Shown: positions 1 through 6,601 of the stretch, one piece after another | Position numbering within the stretch: position 1 is the first letter of the stretch | Layout of the letters: every line of letters starts with the position of its first letter | Virus record (IMG/VR): IMGVR_UViG_3300037882_000819 | Coordinates: 1 to 43,081 of that record | Direction: 5' to 3' (one strand) | DNA: 43,081 nucleotides | DNA from: a virus | The notes under the pieces: model-generated | Told to the model about the DNA's origin: nothing | Databases searched by the model: none | What the model saw: the letters and a program-made list of their open reading frames with translations, nothing else | Position numbers and translations under genes: made by a program

Positions 1-39
1 CTTATAAACCTTTCAATTGATCCGTGATGATGGGGCAGA

Positions 40-1146
40 TTAAGCCGCCAACCCCCGCTTGCGCTGCGCAAATTCAGCCTCGATCACCGCCACAACATCG
101 TCGTCGAAGTGGTTGCGATGGCGCTTGGTCCACTCGCCTTCGAGCGCGGCAAGGGCATCCTTGTCGGCCGCATCGGCGATCTGCTCTCTGATCGACCTGG
201 CAAGCATGGTGACGGAATCCTCGCCAGCGTCCTCGGTGTCGGAATTGGCGGCGGCCGCTTCTTCCTGCCGGCGGGTTTCGGGGATCTCGTCGCCAAGTTC
301 TTCGGCCAAGGTTGGTTGAGGCGTTGCGGAAGCCAGAAGGCTCGCGGCGGTGAGCCCCTGCATTTCGGGGAACTCGTCAACCGCAGAAATTTCGTTGCGC
401 TGGATGCTCCCGTAAGAGACGCGCAAGTTCGCAAGATCGACCGCCGAGAAATTGGCGACCAGCCCCATCTTGCCTTCAATGCGCGCCCTAGAAACGCCGA
501 TCTTCTCGAAGGCGGTAACGGCCTCACTGATGCGAACGGGAAGCGGCTTTTCGTCATTGTCGCCTTGCAAAGTCTGGTGACATTGCCGCTCTGCCGCTTT
601 GGTGAGGTAGGGTGGGAGGACCGAGAAAATGCACTCGCGCAAACGCCGTGCGCCCATGTTCGCGTTGTTCTCGTAGATGTCGCGCATATCGGTCAGCACT
701 TCGCCGCCACCCCGCTTGTCGCGCTTGTGCGGGACGAGGAATTGGGTCTGCGAGCGGGTGTTCGTTTCCAGATCCCAAGCATAGGCCATCATTTCGGAAA
801 CATGCCGGTCGTCGTCGCGGTCCAGTTCGACCACGGCGTAGATGATATTCCCCCAACACCGGGCCAATTCCCGCGCCATGTGAATCGTGGGGCCGCTGAC
901 AGTTTGCCCACCGCGCGGGAACTTGAAGAATGCGGACTGCGCCACGTCCTGCGACCGGCAGCTTTCGAGGACTTCGGCGACCGCGCGGGTGCGATCACGC
1001 GGGCGCCGGTCTGCCACAACAAGCGCGCCTTGCACTTCTGCGACGGCGCGCGACTGCTCAATGACCGTGCCTTGGCTGCGAGCGCCCGTTCCGGCCGCTT
1101 GTTGCCTCAAATCATCTGCGCTCAATTTGGCGACTTGCTTGCTCAT
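40..1146 (-). CDS. Probable phage single-strand DNA annealing recombinase
   Basis: This 368-residue soluble protein is the last gene of the leftward operon, 16 bases after a RecE-like exonuclease gene. I infer a RecT/Red-beta-like role, annealing the single strands the exonuclease makes, from that pairing and from resemblance to a phage family often labelled recombinase. Conserved-looking segments are a PRGG turn followed by SGPTIHMARELA (about residues 80-100), a WDLET patch, and MGARRLRECI (about 165-175). The C-terminal third is acidic and low in complexity. I chose ATG 1146 because GGAG lies six bases upstream; an in-frame TTG at 1158 would add four residues. No catalytic residues are expected, and the family assignment rests on recall and context. 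Confidence 0.75.
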   Translation of the reverse strand: MSKQVAKLSADDLRQQAAGTGARSQGTVIEQSRAVAEVQGALVVADRRPRDRTRAVAEVLESCRSQDVAQSAFFKFPRGGQTVSGPTIHMARELARCWGNIIYAVVELDRDDDRHVSEMMAYAWDLETNTRSQTQFLVPHKRDKRGGGEVLTDMRDIYENNANMGARRLRECIFSVLPPYLTKAAERQCHQTLQGDNDEKPLPVRISEAVTAFEKIGVSRARIEGKMGLVANFSAVDLANLRVSYGSIQRNEISAVDEFPEMQGLTAASLLASATPQPTLAEELGDEIPETRRQEEAAAANSDTEDAGEDSVTMLARSIREQIADAADKDALAALEGEWTKRHRNHFDDDVVAVIEAEFAQRKRGLAA

Positions 1147-1162
1147 TTCGTTCTCCAATTTC

Positions 1163-2101
1163 TCAGCCTGCGTCGGCCATTATGTGTTCAGCGGTGGATT
1201 GTTCTTCGATCTGCATTCGGGCGTAGATCGGCAGGCCAACTTCGGCGGGCTCGTCAGCGTATCCCGGCCACTTCCCGGTTTTCAGGCAGCGTTCGTAGAT
1301 GGCGATCGCCCGGCGATTGAGCAGCCGCCCGCGCTGAATGTCCTCGGCGGGCAATTCGTAGAGCGCGACGCAATACGGCGGCTCTTTCTCGACCACGACA
1401 TGCAGCCAGTTGGTCGGGCGGACATCATAAACAGCGTGGATGCCATCAGAATACCAAGCCGCGCTCTGGTGATAGCCGAAGTTGTTGATCGCCCGGCTGA
1501 AACCATCCTTGCTTGCGTGGGCGGGGGCGACGAATTTGAGATCCGGCACTGCCATGACCTTCCGCTTTTCCAGCAGCGAATGAGGCCGGAAGTCAGGCCG
1601 GGCGCGCAGCCAAAGGCCGGTGAGAGGATCTTGCCAAACCAGCGTCTCCTCGGCCACGCCGTTCGTAAGCGTGGCGACCGCGAGCGAGTTCGTCTTGATC
1701 GAGGCCACCATCGCCTTGAGCGCTTCGTGCTGCTCGAACGTCAAAACCGTCATGCCAGATTTGAGCGCCGCATCGGCTTCGGCAATCTCGTCGGCCATCG
1801 CCTTCGTTTTTGCGCGCGAGAAGCCTTCGGTGGTGACGAAATAGTGATTGCGGAAAGTGTCGGGCAGCAAGATCGCGTCATGGCAGGCGCGGCCCAAGCT
1901 GAAATGCGGCTTGTCGGCCTCTGGCGGGCGGTTCGGGTTCAGCGGACTGTCATGGAAGTAATGAAGTGGCGACTTCGACAGGATCGTTTTCGCGCCGCTG
2001 GACGACAGCGAGGGGCCGGGGAGCAAGTTCGCGTTGCGGTGATATTCCTGCGAACTGATGTCGGCGTATGCGCCGGCCTGTGTGAGAAGGGGGGCGGTCA
2101 T
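1163..2101 (-). CDS. RecE-like PD-(D/E)XK exonuclease (DUF3799 type)
   Basis: The predicted 312-residue nuclease resects double-stranded ends to feed the annealing protein encoded downstream. The fold is visible as ordered motifs: GRACHDAIL (conserved His), ARPDFR (metal-binding Asp), VPDLKF (the D...(D/E)XK core, here D-L-K) and a later GYHQSAAWY, the Gln/Tyr motif of RecB/RecE-type nucleases. This matches the exodeoxyribonuclease VIII/DUF3799 family. An ATG at 2101 overlaps the stop of the upstream exonuclease gene as ATGA and has GGAGAAA in front. An in-frame ATG at 2119 would add six residues but lies inside the upstream gene. Size and motifs suggest a complete, active enzyme. Confidence 0.88.
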   Translation of the reverse strand: MTAPLLTQAGAYADISSQEYHRNANLLPGPSLSSSGAKTILSKSPLHYFHDSPLNPNRPPEADKPHFSLGRACHDAILLPDTFRNHYFVTTEGFSRAKTKAMADEIAEADAALKSGMTVLTFEQHEALKAMVASIKTNSLAVATLTNGVAEETLVWQDPLTGLWLRARPDFRPHSLLEKRKVMAVPDLKFVAPAHASKDGFSRAINNFGYHQSAAWYSDGIHAVYDVRPTNWLHVVVEKEPPYCVALYELPAEDIQRGRLLNRRAIAIYERCLKTGKWPGYADEPAEVGLPIYARMQIEEQSTAEHIMADAG

Positions 2102-2688
2102 TGGGCTTTCTCCCGGCACAGCGCATGGTAAACCCGCTTGCAGGCCCGGACATCGACCAGAGCGTCATGCGCGCCCTCAAGTTCTTCATCGAAGAAATGG
2201 CGCACGCATTCGGTCAGGCTCGCGGACTTAGGCTTGGTGAAACCCGCCGCCACCATCCGAGGGGTTGGCGGGAGGTTCACAATAGGGGTTGCCGCCTGCA
2301 TCGTGCAGAAGGCCGGTATGCGGGGCTCCCACTTGAAACCGTGCGAGCGCGTGATGGTGATCCGCAGAATGCGAATATCGAAGGAAATGTTGCGGCCGAC
2401 CAACTGGCTCGACTTACCAGCGAGGTCCATCATGGCCTCAATTGCAACCTTCGCGTCGATGCCTTCGTCCATCGCTCGCTCAAGTGAAATGCCGTGCGCC
2501 GCAAGGGCTTCGGGCGCGATCACGCACCCGGCATAGGGTCGGACGATCGACTGCCAGCTTGCGGCCTCGCCGCCATCATAATCGGCATGAATGAACGCCA
2601 ATTGGAGCAGGTGCGGTTGGCTTGGGTGATCCGATGGTGCGCGCCAATTCGGCAAGCCGCTCGTCTCAGTGTCGAAGAACAGGTTCAT
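2098..2688 (-). CDS. DEDDh 3'-5' exonuclease (DnaQ/RNase T superfamily)
   Basis: This 196-residue protein should trim DNA or RNA 3' ends with two metal ions. The DEDDh residues are in order: FFDTETSG near the N-terminus (D and E of Exo I), VGRNISFDIRIL (D of Exo II) near residue 98, and GAHDALVDVRAC (the His and last Asp of Exo III) near residue 178. The start overlaps the stop of the upstream small gene as ATGA, and the stop overlaps the next start, so all are translationally coupled. In the operon it probably assists recombination or processes nucleic acid during lytic growth; the substrate cannot be read from sequence. Confidence 0.88.
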   Translation of the reverse strand: MNLFFDTETSGLPNWRAPSDHPSQPHLLQLAFIHADYDGGEAASWQSIVRPYAGCVIAPEALAAHGISLERAMDEGIDAKVAIEAMMDLAGKSSQLVGRNISFDIRILRITITRSHGFKWEPRIPAFCTMQAATPIVNLPPTPRMVAAGFTKPKSASLTECVRHFFDEELEGAHDALVDVRACKRVYHALCREKAQ

Positions 2689-3032
2689 GCCGCCACCCGC
2701 TCGGCAGCAATGGCCGCATCAATCGAGCAATCGCACAGCGGGCCATGCGCGCCGAACCGGCCAACAACGCCGGTCGGAAAGCCCGACCGGACCAGCCAGT
2801 CGAACCGGGCTTGCGACGGCGTGAAATTGTGAGGGCTGACGCTCAGCAGAACATCAAAGGCGGGGCCGCGCGCAATATAGGGTTCGGGATAGCCGGGCGC
2901 GTTCCAAGCGGTGCGCAGTTCCCAGCCACAAACCGGGGAGACATTCGCAACGCGGGCCGTAGGCGACCAGCGCGGCCCATTCGGTGCGGGAGGCGCGTCG
3001 CGGGCAATAATCTCGAAAGCGTGGTTTTGCAT
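2685..3032 (-). CDS. Small protein of unknown function, first gene of the leftward operon
   Basis: The 115-residue product is not recognised. It is rich in Pro, Ala, Trp and Gly, with no membrane segment or signal peptide, and carries several Trp/Pro turns (GWELRTAW, NAPGYPEPY). ATG 3032 is preferred because GGAG lies five bases upstream and because the predicted promoter start point (about 3051) excludes the earlier ATG at 3059. Its stop overlaps the DEDDh exonuclease start, so it is made together with the recombination genes. An accessory role for those nucleases, or an anti-host role typical of first early genes, is possible but unsupported. Confidence 0.65.
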   Translation of the reverse strand: MQNHAFEIIARDAPPAPNGPRWSPTARVANVSPVCGWELRTAWNAPGYPEPYIARGPAFDVLLSVSPHNFTPSQARFDWLVRSGFPTGVVGRFGAHGPLCDCSIDAAIAAERVAA

Positions 3033-3036
3033 GATC

Positions 3037-3056
3037 GCTCCATCGGGTGATGGAGC
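3037..3056. repeat. Perfect 8-bp inverted repeat with 4-base loop
   Basis: GCTCCATC and GATGGAGC are separated by GGGT. The repeat covers the ribosome binding site of the first leftward gene (GGAG read on the minus strand at 3041-3038). Because the predicted transcription start is near 3051, only part of it would be in the mRNA from that promoter. Longer transcripts entering from the repressor-lipoprotein unit could form the hairpin and hide the binding site. That regulatory idea is inference. Confidence 0.5.
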
Positions 3057-3057
3057 C

Positions 3058-3086
3058 ATAACACCATAACGGTGTTAGCGTGTCAA
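3058..3086 (-). promoter_or_regulatory. Predicted leftward early promoter (PL)
   Basis: Read on the minus strand there is a perfect -35 TTGACA (3086-3081), a 17-base spacer and TGTTAT as -10 (3063-3058). Transcription would start near 3051 and run into the recombination operon. One palindromic operator (3061-3075) covers the -10 and spacer, and another (3086-3100) abuts the -35, so repression by the adjacent repressor is the expected control. Confidence 0.72.
3061..3075. promoter_or_regulatory. Operator OL2, 15-bp palindrome
   Basis: The sequence is ACACCATAACGGTGT: perfect five-base arms, ACACC and GGTGT, around a 5-base centre. The palindrome extends outward by TA on each side. It overlaps the -10 and spacer of the predicted leftward promoter and matches sites beside the repressor and Cro-like genes, so it is a probable binding site for both regulators. 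Confidence 0.75.
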
Positions 3087-3100
3087 CACCATAATGGTGT
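3086..3100. promoter_or_regulatory. Operator OL1, 15-bp palindrome
   Basis: ACACCATAATGGTGT is identical to the site at 4236-4250. It sits 25 bp centre to centre from OL2 and touches the -35 of the leftward promoter. The identical copy on the other side of the repressor gene strongly supports a shared regulator. Confidence 0.8.
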
Positions 3101-3116
3101 CGCGCACGAAATCACG

Positions 3117-3503
3117 TCAATATCGAGATTGGCGTATCTGCCTGCGAGCGTCGCGGGCCATCTCCCCCAGCATGACTTGCTCGCCAGAAGGCCGCTGACC
3201 GCGCCGGATCATCGTGCAGAGCGGGACATCAATGCCTCCGTAATCGGGGTCGGCGGTATCACAGGGGCAGTAGCTCGAATAACATGGGCCAACCGGCGTT
3301 GATCGCGTTGGTGTGGGGGGTGGGGATCGTGTGGGTGACGGTGTGGGGGTGGGTGGTGCAGCCTGTGCTATAACGGGTGGGGGTGCGGTGCGCTTGGGCG
3401 CCATTATTGGGCCTTCTGCCAGCGGAGCGGGCTTGGCGTTTGGTTCGGACGCGCACGCTGGCAAAACCACCAAGGCTAGAATCAGGCAAATCCGCAAGCT
3501 CAT
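3117..3503 (-). CDS. Predicted lipoprotein co-transcribed with the repressor
   Basis: The 128-residue product starts with a short basic, hydrophobic signal peptide ending in the lipobox LPAC (Cys17), so it should be lipidated and membrane-anchored. A long Pro/Thr/Ser linker (about residues 25-70) leads to a Cys-containing C-terminal part (CYSSYCPC, then LCTMIRRG). Its ATG overlaps the repressor stop as ATGA, so it should be expressed in the lysogen together with the repressor. Lipoproteins in this position in other phages can block superinfection or alter the host surface. That role is inferred from context; I recognise no family. Confidence 0.78.
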   Translation of the reverse strand: MSLRICLILALVVLPACASEPNAKPAPLAEGPIMAPKRTAPPPVIAQAAPPTPTPSPTRSPPPTPTRSTPVGPCYSSYCPCDTADPDYGGIDVPLCTMIRRGQRPSGEQVMLGEMARDARRQIRQSRY

Positions 3504-4162
3504 ACGTCCCTCTCAATCCTCACGACCCGCCCTGCAATTAGCAGGCTATCCGCGTCAACTTCCTGATCGCTTACATGCGGATTGTCCGACATAACCAACA
3601 CCCGGTTCTCACCAATCGCGCGAAGCCTCTTTATAGCAGCCGCGCCGAAAAGCGAGATGGCCCAAAGCCTGTCTTGTTGGCTCAGTTGGCGCTGCGTTGT
3701 GTCGTTCCATACCGAATCGTTGCTCAAAAGTGTTGGGTGCATACTCTCACCGACGCCGTGGGCGAGCCGTAGCTTCGCCGGAGCCGTCCGAGTGAATGTG
3801 CGAAGATAGTCTAGGTCGAAACTGACGGGCATTTCTTCGACGTAATGGTCTATATCAGTGCCCGGCCCCATAGAAAAAGACAGGTCAAGTTGAGCAATAG
3901 TCACCATCTCGCCGCGCTCGGCCGGCCGCGTGGGCGCCTGGTCAGCATATAAACCCTCGCCGTCTGGCACTGGCGAGATGATCGCTGCCGCATCCACCCC
4001 AAAGGCTTCCGCAGCGCGATCAATCCAATCTTGACGCAGGCTCCGCGAACCCTTTTCAAGCCGCTCTATCTGCTGCGGGCTGGTGTTCATTTTCTTGGCA
4101 AGAATCGGGCGGCTCCATCCTTTTTGCAGGCGGAACCTCTCGATGTTGTTGACGCTGTTCAT
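3500..4162 (-). CDS. CI-type phage repressor, HTH plus S24/LexA-like peptidase domain
   Basis: The 220-residue product has an N-terminal XRE helix-turn-helix (about residues 5-60, including SPQQIERLEKGSR) and a C-terminal S24 peptidase-like domain. The catalytic Ser is in GESMHPTL and the Lys in AAIKRLRAI. It should bind the palindromes at 3061-3100 and 4176-4250 and maintain lysogeny. The usual Ala-Gly self-cleavage pair is not obvious: the position where related repressors carry AG appears to read SMGPG (Met-Gly). Cleavage may therefore be altered, although similar variants exist. ATG 4162 is chosen because the HTH domain begins directly after it; the open frame upstream crosses the operators. 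Confidence 0.9.
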   Translation of the reverse strand: MNSVNNIERFRLQKGWSRPILAKKMNTSPQQIERLEKGSRSLRQDWIDRAAEAFGVDAAAIISPVPDGEGLYADQAPTRPAERGEMVTIAQLDLSFSMGPGTDIDHYVEEMPVSFDLDYLRTFTRTAPAKLRLAHGVGESMHPTLLSNDSVWNDTTQRQLSQQDRLWAISLFGAAAIKRLRAIGENRVLVMSDNPHVSDQEVDADSLLIAGRVVRIERDV

Positions 4163-4175
4163 GGCTTGAATACCT

Positions 4176-4190
4176 GCACCAAATCGGTGC
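4176..4190. promoter_or_regulatory. Operator OR3, near the repressor start
   Basis: GCACCAAATCGGTGC has perfect five-base arms (GCACC/GGTGC) and differs from the ACACC/GGTGT sites in one outer base pair. It ends 14 bp upstream of the repressor start codon, so its occupation should control the repressor's own transcription, as OR3 does in lambda. Confidence 0.65.
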
Positions 4191-4201
4191 CCTTTGCATA
4201 T

Positions 4202-4216
4202 GGGCCAAATTGGTGT
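4202..4216. promoter_or_regulatory. Operator OR2, degenerate palindrome
   Basis: The right arm GGTGT is perfect while the left arm (GGGCC) keeps only two of five bases. The centre AAATT fits the family. It overlaps the first base of the -35 of the predicted rightward promoter. It is the weakest of the five sites and would be expected to need cooperative binding. Confidence 0.4.
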
Positions 4217-4245
4217 TGACGAATGATGCCTTTTGACACCATAAT
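4216..4245 (+). promoter_or_regulatory. Predicted rightward early promoter (PR)
   Basis: TTGACG (4216-4221) and CATAAT (4240-4245) are separated by 18 bases, each matching the sigma-70 consensus in five of six positions. Transcription would begin near 4252, just before the AAGGAG of the Cro-like gene. The perfect operator at 4236-4250 covers the -10. Confidence 0.7.
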
Positions 4246-4250
4246 GGTGT
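4236..4250. promoter_or_regulatory. Operator OR1, 15-bp palindrome
   Basis: ACACCATAATGGTGT is identical to OL1 at 3086-3100 and lies over the -10 of the rightward promoter. Repressor binding here should block the rightward early operon. Confidence 0.8.
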
Positions 4251-4267
4251 TGCAAGGAGATCATCGA

Positions 4268-4483
4268 ATGCAACTTGGTGTTTGGCTAGAAGCCAGCGGC
4301 TGTTCCAACGCAGAGTTTGGCAAGCGCATTGGGCGCAGTGCTGAGGCTGTGCGCAGGTATGCTGGGGGCGAACGCATCCCTGATCGCGAGACTATGCCGC
4401 GTATCGTGGATGCAACGAACGGCAAGGTCACAGCAAACGACTTTTTCGGCATTGCCCAGGCCGCCGCGAAGTGCGGCGCATGA
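4268..4483 (+). CDS. Cro-like HTH regulator
   Basis: This 71-residue protein is divergent from the repressor and first in the rightward operon. It is almost entirely a helix-turn-helix unit: NAEFGKRIGRSAEAVRRYAG fits helices 2 and 3, and PDRETMPRIVDATNGKVTANDFF fits the following helices of the YdaS/Cro type. ATG 4268 has AAGGAG eight bases upstream, while earlier in-frame starts lie inside the operator. By position it should bind the same palindromes as the repressor and shift the switch toward lytic growth. Binding order at the sites is unknown. Confidence 0.82.
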   Translation: MQLGVWLEASGCSNAEFGKRIGRSAEAVRRYAGGERIPDRETMPRIVDATNGKVTANDFFGIAQAAAKCGA

Positions 4484-4539
4484 CCAGCTTGAACCACATT
4501 CAGATGGCCGGGAGTTCTGCCACTCTCCCCGGTCGGCGC

Positions 4540-4585
4540 GGGCGCGCACCCTCTCCCCTTTGTTGTGCGCGCCCCGCCATCTTTT
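4540..4585 (+). terminator. Hairpin terminator-like element after the Cro-like gene
   Basis: GGGCGCGCAC (4540-4549) and GTGCGCGCCC (4565-4574) form a perfect 10-bp stem with a 15-base loop. A short T run (4582-4585) follows seven bases later. It lies in the 150-base gap between the Cro-like and CII-position genes, where lambda has tR1. It could be an early terminator overcome by antitermination; no antiterminator gene is recognised. Confidence 0.55.
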
Positions 4586-4633
4586 CGAACCTCCTTCATT
4601 CCTCAGTTTCTACACAGGAAGGGCAACGAGATC

Positions 4634-5056
4634 ATGCGTGACGCAACTACCATCATGCGCGAGCGGCAAAGCGCCGTCCGCCGTGAAATGGACCGCCGGG
4701 GGATTGCCCCGAAGCAAGTCGAGTTCGACAGCGGCATCCCTTATTCGACGTTGCTCTCCTACTTCCCCGCTCCGGGCGGCGAACGTGAACCTGCGAATAT
4801 TCCGATGGCCGCCGTGTTTGCACTGGTCGAAGGCAAGGCGTTGCCGCTGGATATGCTGGCGCTTTTGCTGCCGACCGGGTTTCTGATCGTGGCTGTGCCT
4901 GATGTGGTTGACCATGATGTCGCCGCCGAAGCGATGCGGTCCTACCTCCACACCAAAGACCGCGCGCACCATCCCGAAAGCCCGGCTGGGCGCGAAATTG
5001 CAAATGGCGAGGATGCCGACCTGCGCGCTCGCCTTGCCGTGGTGCCTCGCTCGTGA
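4634..5056 (+). CDS. Small HTH-containing regulator in the CII position
   Basis: The 140-residue product begins with a charged helix and a probable HTH (PKQVEFDSGIPYSTLLSYFP, about residues 23-42). A hydrophobic stretch follows (VFALVEGKALPLDMLALLLP). It is the second rightward gene after a terminator-like hairpin, the position of lambda cII, so a lysis-lysogeny regulator or early activator is likely. ATG 4634 is preceded by AGGAAGGG at a slightly long distance. I see no direct similarity to CII itself; alphaproteobacterial phages often carry such proteins of unproven role. Confidence 0.65.
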   Translation: MRDATTIMRERQSAVRREMDRRGIAPKQVEFDSGIPYSTLLSYFPAPGGEREPANIPMAAVFALVEGKALPLDMLALLLPTGFLIVAVPDVVDHDVAAEAMRSYLHTKDRAHHPESPAGREIANGEDADLRARLAVVPRS

Positions 5057-5334
5057 TCGGCCCGTTCACTGCCCTTGCCATCGGCGTGATGTGCTTCGGC
5101 ATCGGCGCGCTTTGCATGTTCATCTCAATGATCCGCACTGCGGAAGAATGTGATTGGCTTGCCGGTCGCAACGAGGAAATGAGCAAGGAACTGGAACTTC
5201 GCCGCCGCCATCAACAGGTGGCGGGTGACTATATCCGCGAGAATGCCCATTTCGTGAAGGTCGGCAAGGCCCGCGTGGAAGCGCTCGAAAAGGCTCGCGC
5301 CAAGCGCCGTGCGGCATCGGCAGGTGCCAAGTGA
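5053..5334 (+). CDS. Single-span membrane protein with coiled-coil tail
   Basis: The 93-residue product has one N-terminal membrane segment (about residues 3-27, IGPFTALAIGVMCFGIGALC) and then a charged helical region rich in Glu, Arg and Lys. It probably faces the cytoplasm with its helical tail. Translation begins at GTG 5053, overlapping the previous stop as GTGA. Function is unknown. In early operons such proteins can be membrane-targeted exclusion or replication-anchoring factors, but nothing here decides that. Confidence 0.6.
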   Translation: MIGPFTALAIGVMCFGIGALCMFISMIRTAEECDWLAGRNEEMSKELELRRRHQQVAGDYIRENAHFVKVGKARVEALEKARAKRRAASAGAK

Positions 5335-5996
5335 ACGCCTTGCCGCAATCCCACGGCTCGCAGCAATTGCGGCAATTTCGGATCGCGACCCGCAACGGCG
5401 CATCCCTTGAGGAAGCCTGCGCGGCAACCGGCGGCATTATCCCGCCCGAAGAAGGTCGTCTGTGGCTGGTCCAAGACGCGAAGAATCCGCCACCAGAAGA
5501 AGCCTTCGAGCTTCTCTATGACCCTGCTGCGACGGTGGACGCAGCGCAACCAAAGGAAAGCGCCATGGCAACCGCCGCAGTGCAAGAAGCTCCGATCACC
5601 GGGGAATACAAACGGCCCGATGCCCGCAAGGCCATCGAGATTTTCGACAAGCAGATCTCCCCGAAACTGGCTCATCTCGCCACCATCAAGGGCGACCTGT
5701 CCGAACCGTGGGGCGACCTGAAAGAACAGTCGAATATCTCGAAGAAGGACTTCAACTACGTCCAAGGGCTCGTGGATGAAGAAGATGACGCGAAGCGCGA
5801 GCATCGCATCATCGCCCTGTTCGAACTGATGACGGCGCGCGGGCTTGGTATGCCCGACGATCTGGTCACGCGGGCCGATGGCACGGCTGGCATGGCTCTC
5901 CCCACCATCAAGCGCACCGGCCCGAAACTGGTCACGTTGCCCGTCGCTGATGCCGACGATGGCGACGACGATGATGCCGATACCGAAAACGACTGA
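5331..5996 (+). CDS. Acidic early protein of unknown function
   Basis: The 221-residue product is not recognised. The N-terminal 80 residues include a possible HTH-like segment (GASLEEACAATGGIIPPEEG). A middle helical region (about residues 100-165) has IFDKQISPKLAHL and WGDLKEQSNI motifs. The C-terminus is strongly acidic (runs of Asp near residues 205-220). An acidic tail and helical core would suit a DNA-mimic or protein-interaction factor; that is speculation. It starts at GTG 5331, overlapping the previous stop as GTGA. An internal ATG at 5565 could give a shorter form. Confidence 0.6.
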   Translation: MNALPQSHGSQQLRQFRIATRNGASLEEACAATGGIIPPEEGRLWLVQDAKNPPPEEAFELLYDPAATVDAAQPKESAMATAAVQEAPITGEYKRPDARKAIEIFDKQISPKLAHLATIKGDLSEPWGDLKEQSNISKKDFNYVQGLVDEEDDAKREHRIIALFELMTARGLGMPDDLVTRADGTAGMALPTIKRTGPKLVTLPVADADDGDDDDADTEND

Positions 5997-6004
5997 CTGA
6001 TGAG

Positions 6005-6029
6005 GCCGGGCGGGTTCCTCCCGCCCGGC
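6005..6029. repeat. Perfect 10-bp hairpin between early genes
   Basis: GCCGGGCGGG and CCCGCCCGGC flank the loop TTCCT. The stem is perfect and very GC-rich, in the 53-base gap between the acidic protein gene and the resolvase gene. No T run follows, so it is more likely an mRNA processing or stability element, or a factor-dependent pause site, than a simple terminator. Confidence 0.55.
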
Positions 6030-6049
6030 GCTCCCTTGTGGAATCCCCT

Positions 6050-6601
6050 ATGACCATCCTCGCCCTCGATATGTCGAAATCCCGCACCGGCTGGGCCTTT
6101 TGGCGGCCCGGCATGAACTGCAATGCGCCGTTCGGCCATTGGGTTCTCGGCGGCGAATACAGCAGCGAGGGCATGACCTACGGCAAGGTCCACGAACGGC
6201 TGTCCGAGATGCACATGGTCGAGAAGATCACGCGCATCTACATGGAACAGCCAATCCACCCGGCTAGCCTCACCGGGCACACCAATATCGACACCCTGCG
6301 CGTGTTGGCTGGCGTTTGTGCCCACGTTCACAGTTTTGCCGCTGCCATGCGCCTCCCGGTTCCGGTCGAGATCAATGTTTCGAGCTGGCGGCGCGGCTTC
6401 ATTGGCCCGCAGAAGCGCGGCACCAAGAGCAAGACGCTCAAAGACCTCACGATGGAGCGCTGCCGCCAACTGGGCTTTGCGCCCAAGTATGACGATCAGG
6501 CCGACGCGATCGGCATCCTGACATACGCGCTGGACCACCACGAGCATGTGACGCCGCCTTGGCTGTCCAGCGAGCGGTTGGGCTTGGGGGACATGAAATG
6601 A
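6050..6601 (+). CDS. RuvC-like Holliday junction resolvase
   Basis: The 183-residue protein carries the RuvC/RNase H-like acidic residues in order: ILALDMSKSRTGWAF near the N-terminus (first Asp on strand 1), RIYMEQP (Glu on strand 4) and DDQADAIGI (final acidic pair before the last helix). It should cut branched DNA arising in phage replication or recombination. ATG 6050 is the first sensible start after the hairpin at 6005-6029; the ribosome binding site is weak. The stop overlaps the next possible start as ATGA. The length is normal for phage RuvC-like resolvases. Confidence 0.85.
   Translation: MTILALDMSKSRTGWAFWRPGMNCNAPFGHWVLGGEYSSEGMTYGKVHERLSEMHMVEKITRIYMEQPIHPASLTGHTNIDTLRVLAGVCAHVHSFAAAMRLPVPVEINVSSWRRGFIGPQKRGTKSKTLKDLTMERCRQLGFAPKYDDQADAIGILTYALDHHEHVTPPWLSSERLGLGDMK

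Noticed and set aside
1-39. Search for an integrase, excisionase or attachment repeat at the left edge.
   Set aside because: Only 39 non-coding bases are present and no match to the tRNA-Thr 3' end was seen by eye.
109-1320. Plus-strand open frame of 403 codons opposite the annealing protein gene.
   Set aside because: It mirrors the minus-strand gene, has no ribosome binding site and no protein-like motifs. High GC content produces long antisense frames here.
887-2131. Plus-strand open frame of 414 codons opposite the RecE-like exonuclease.
   Set aside because: The minus strand has complete nuclease motifs and a coupled start; this frame is a shadow.
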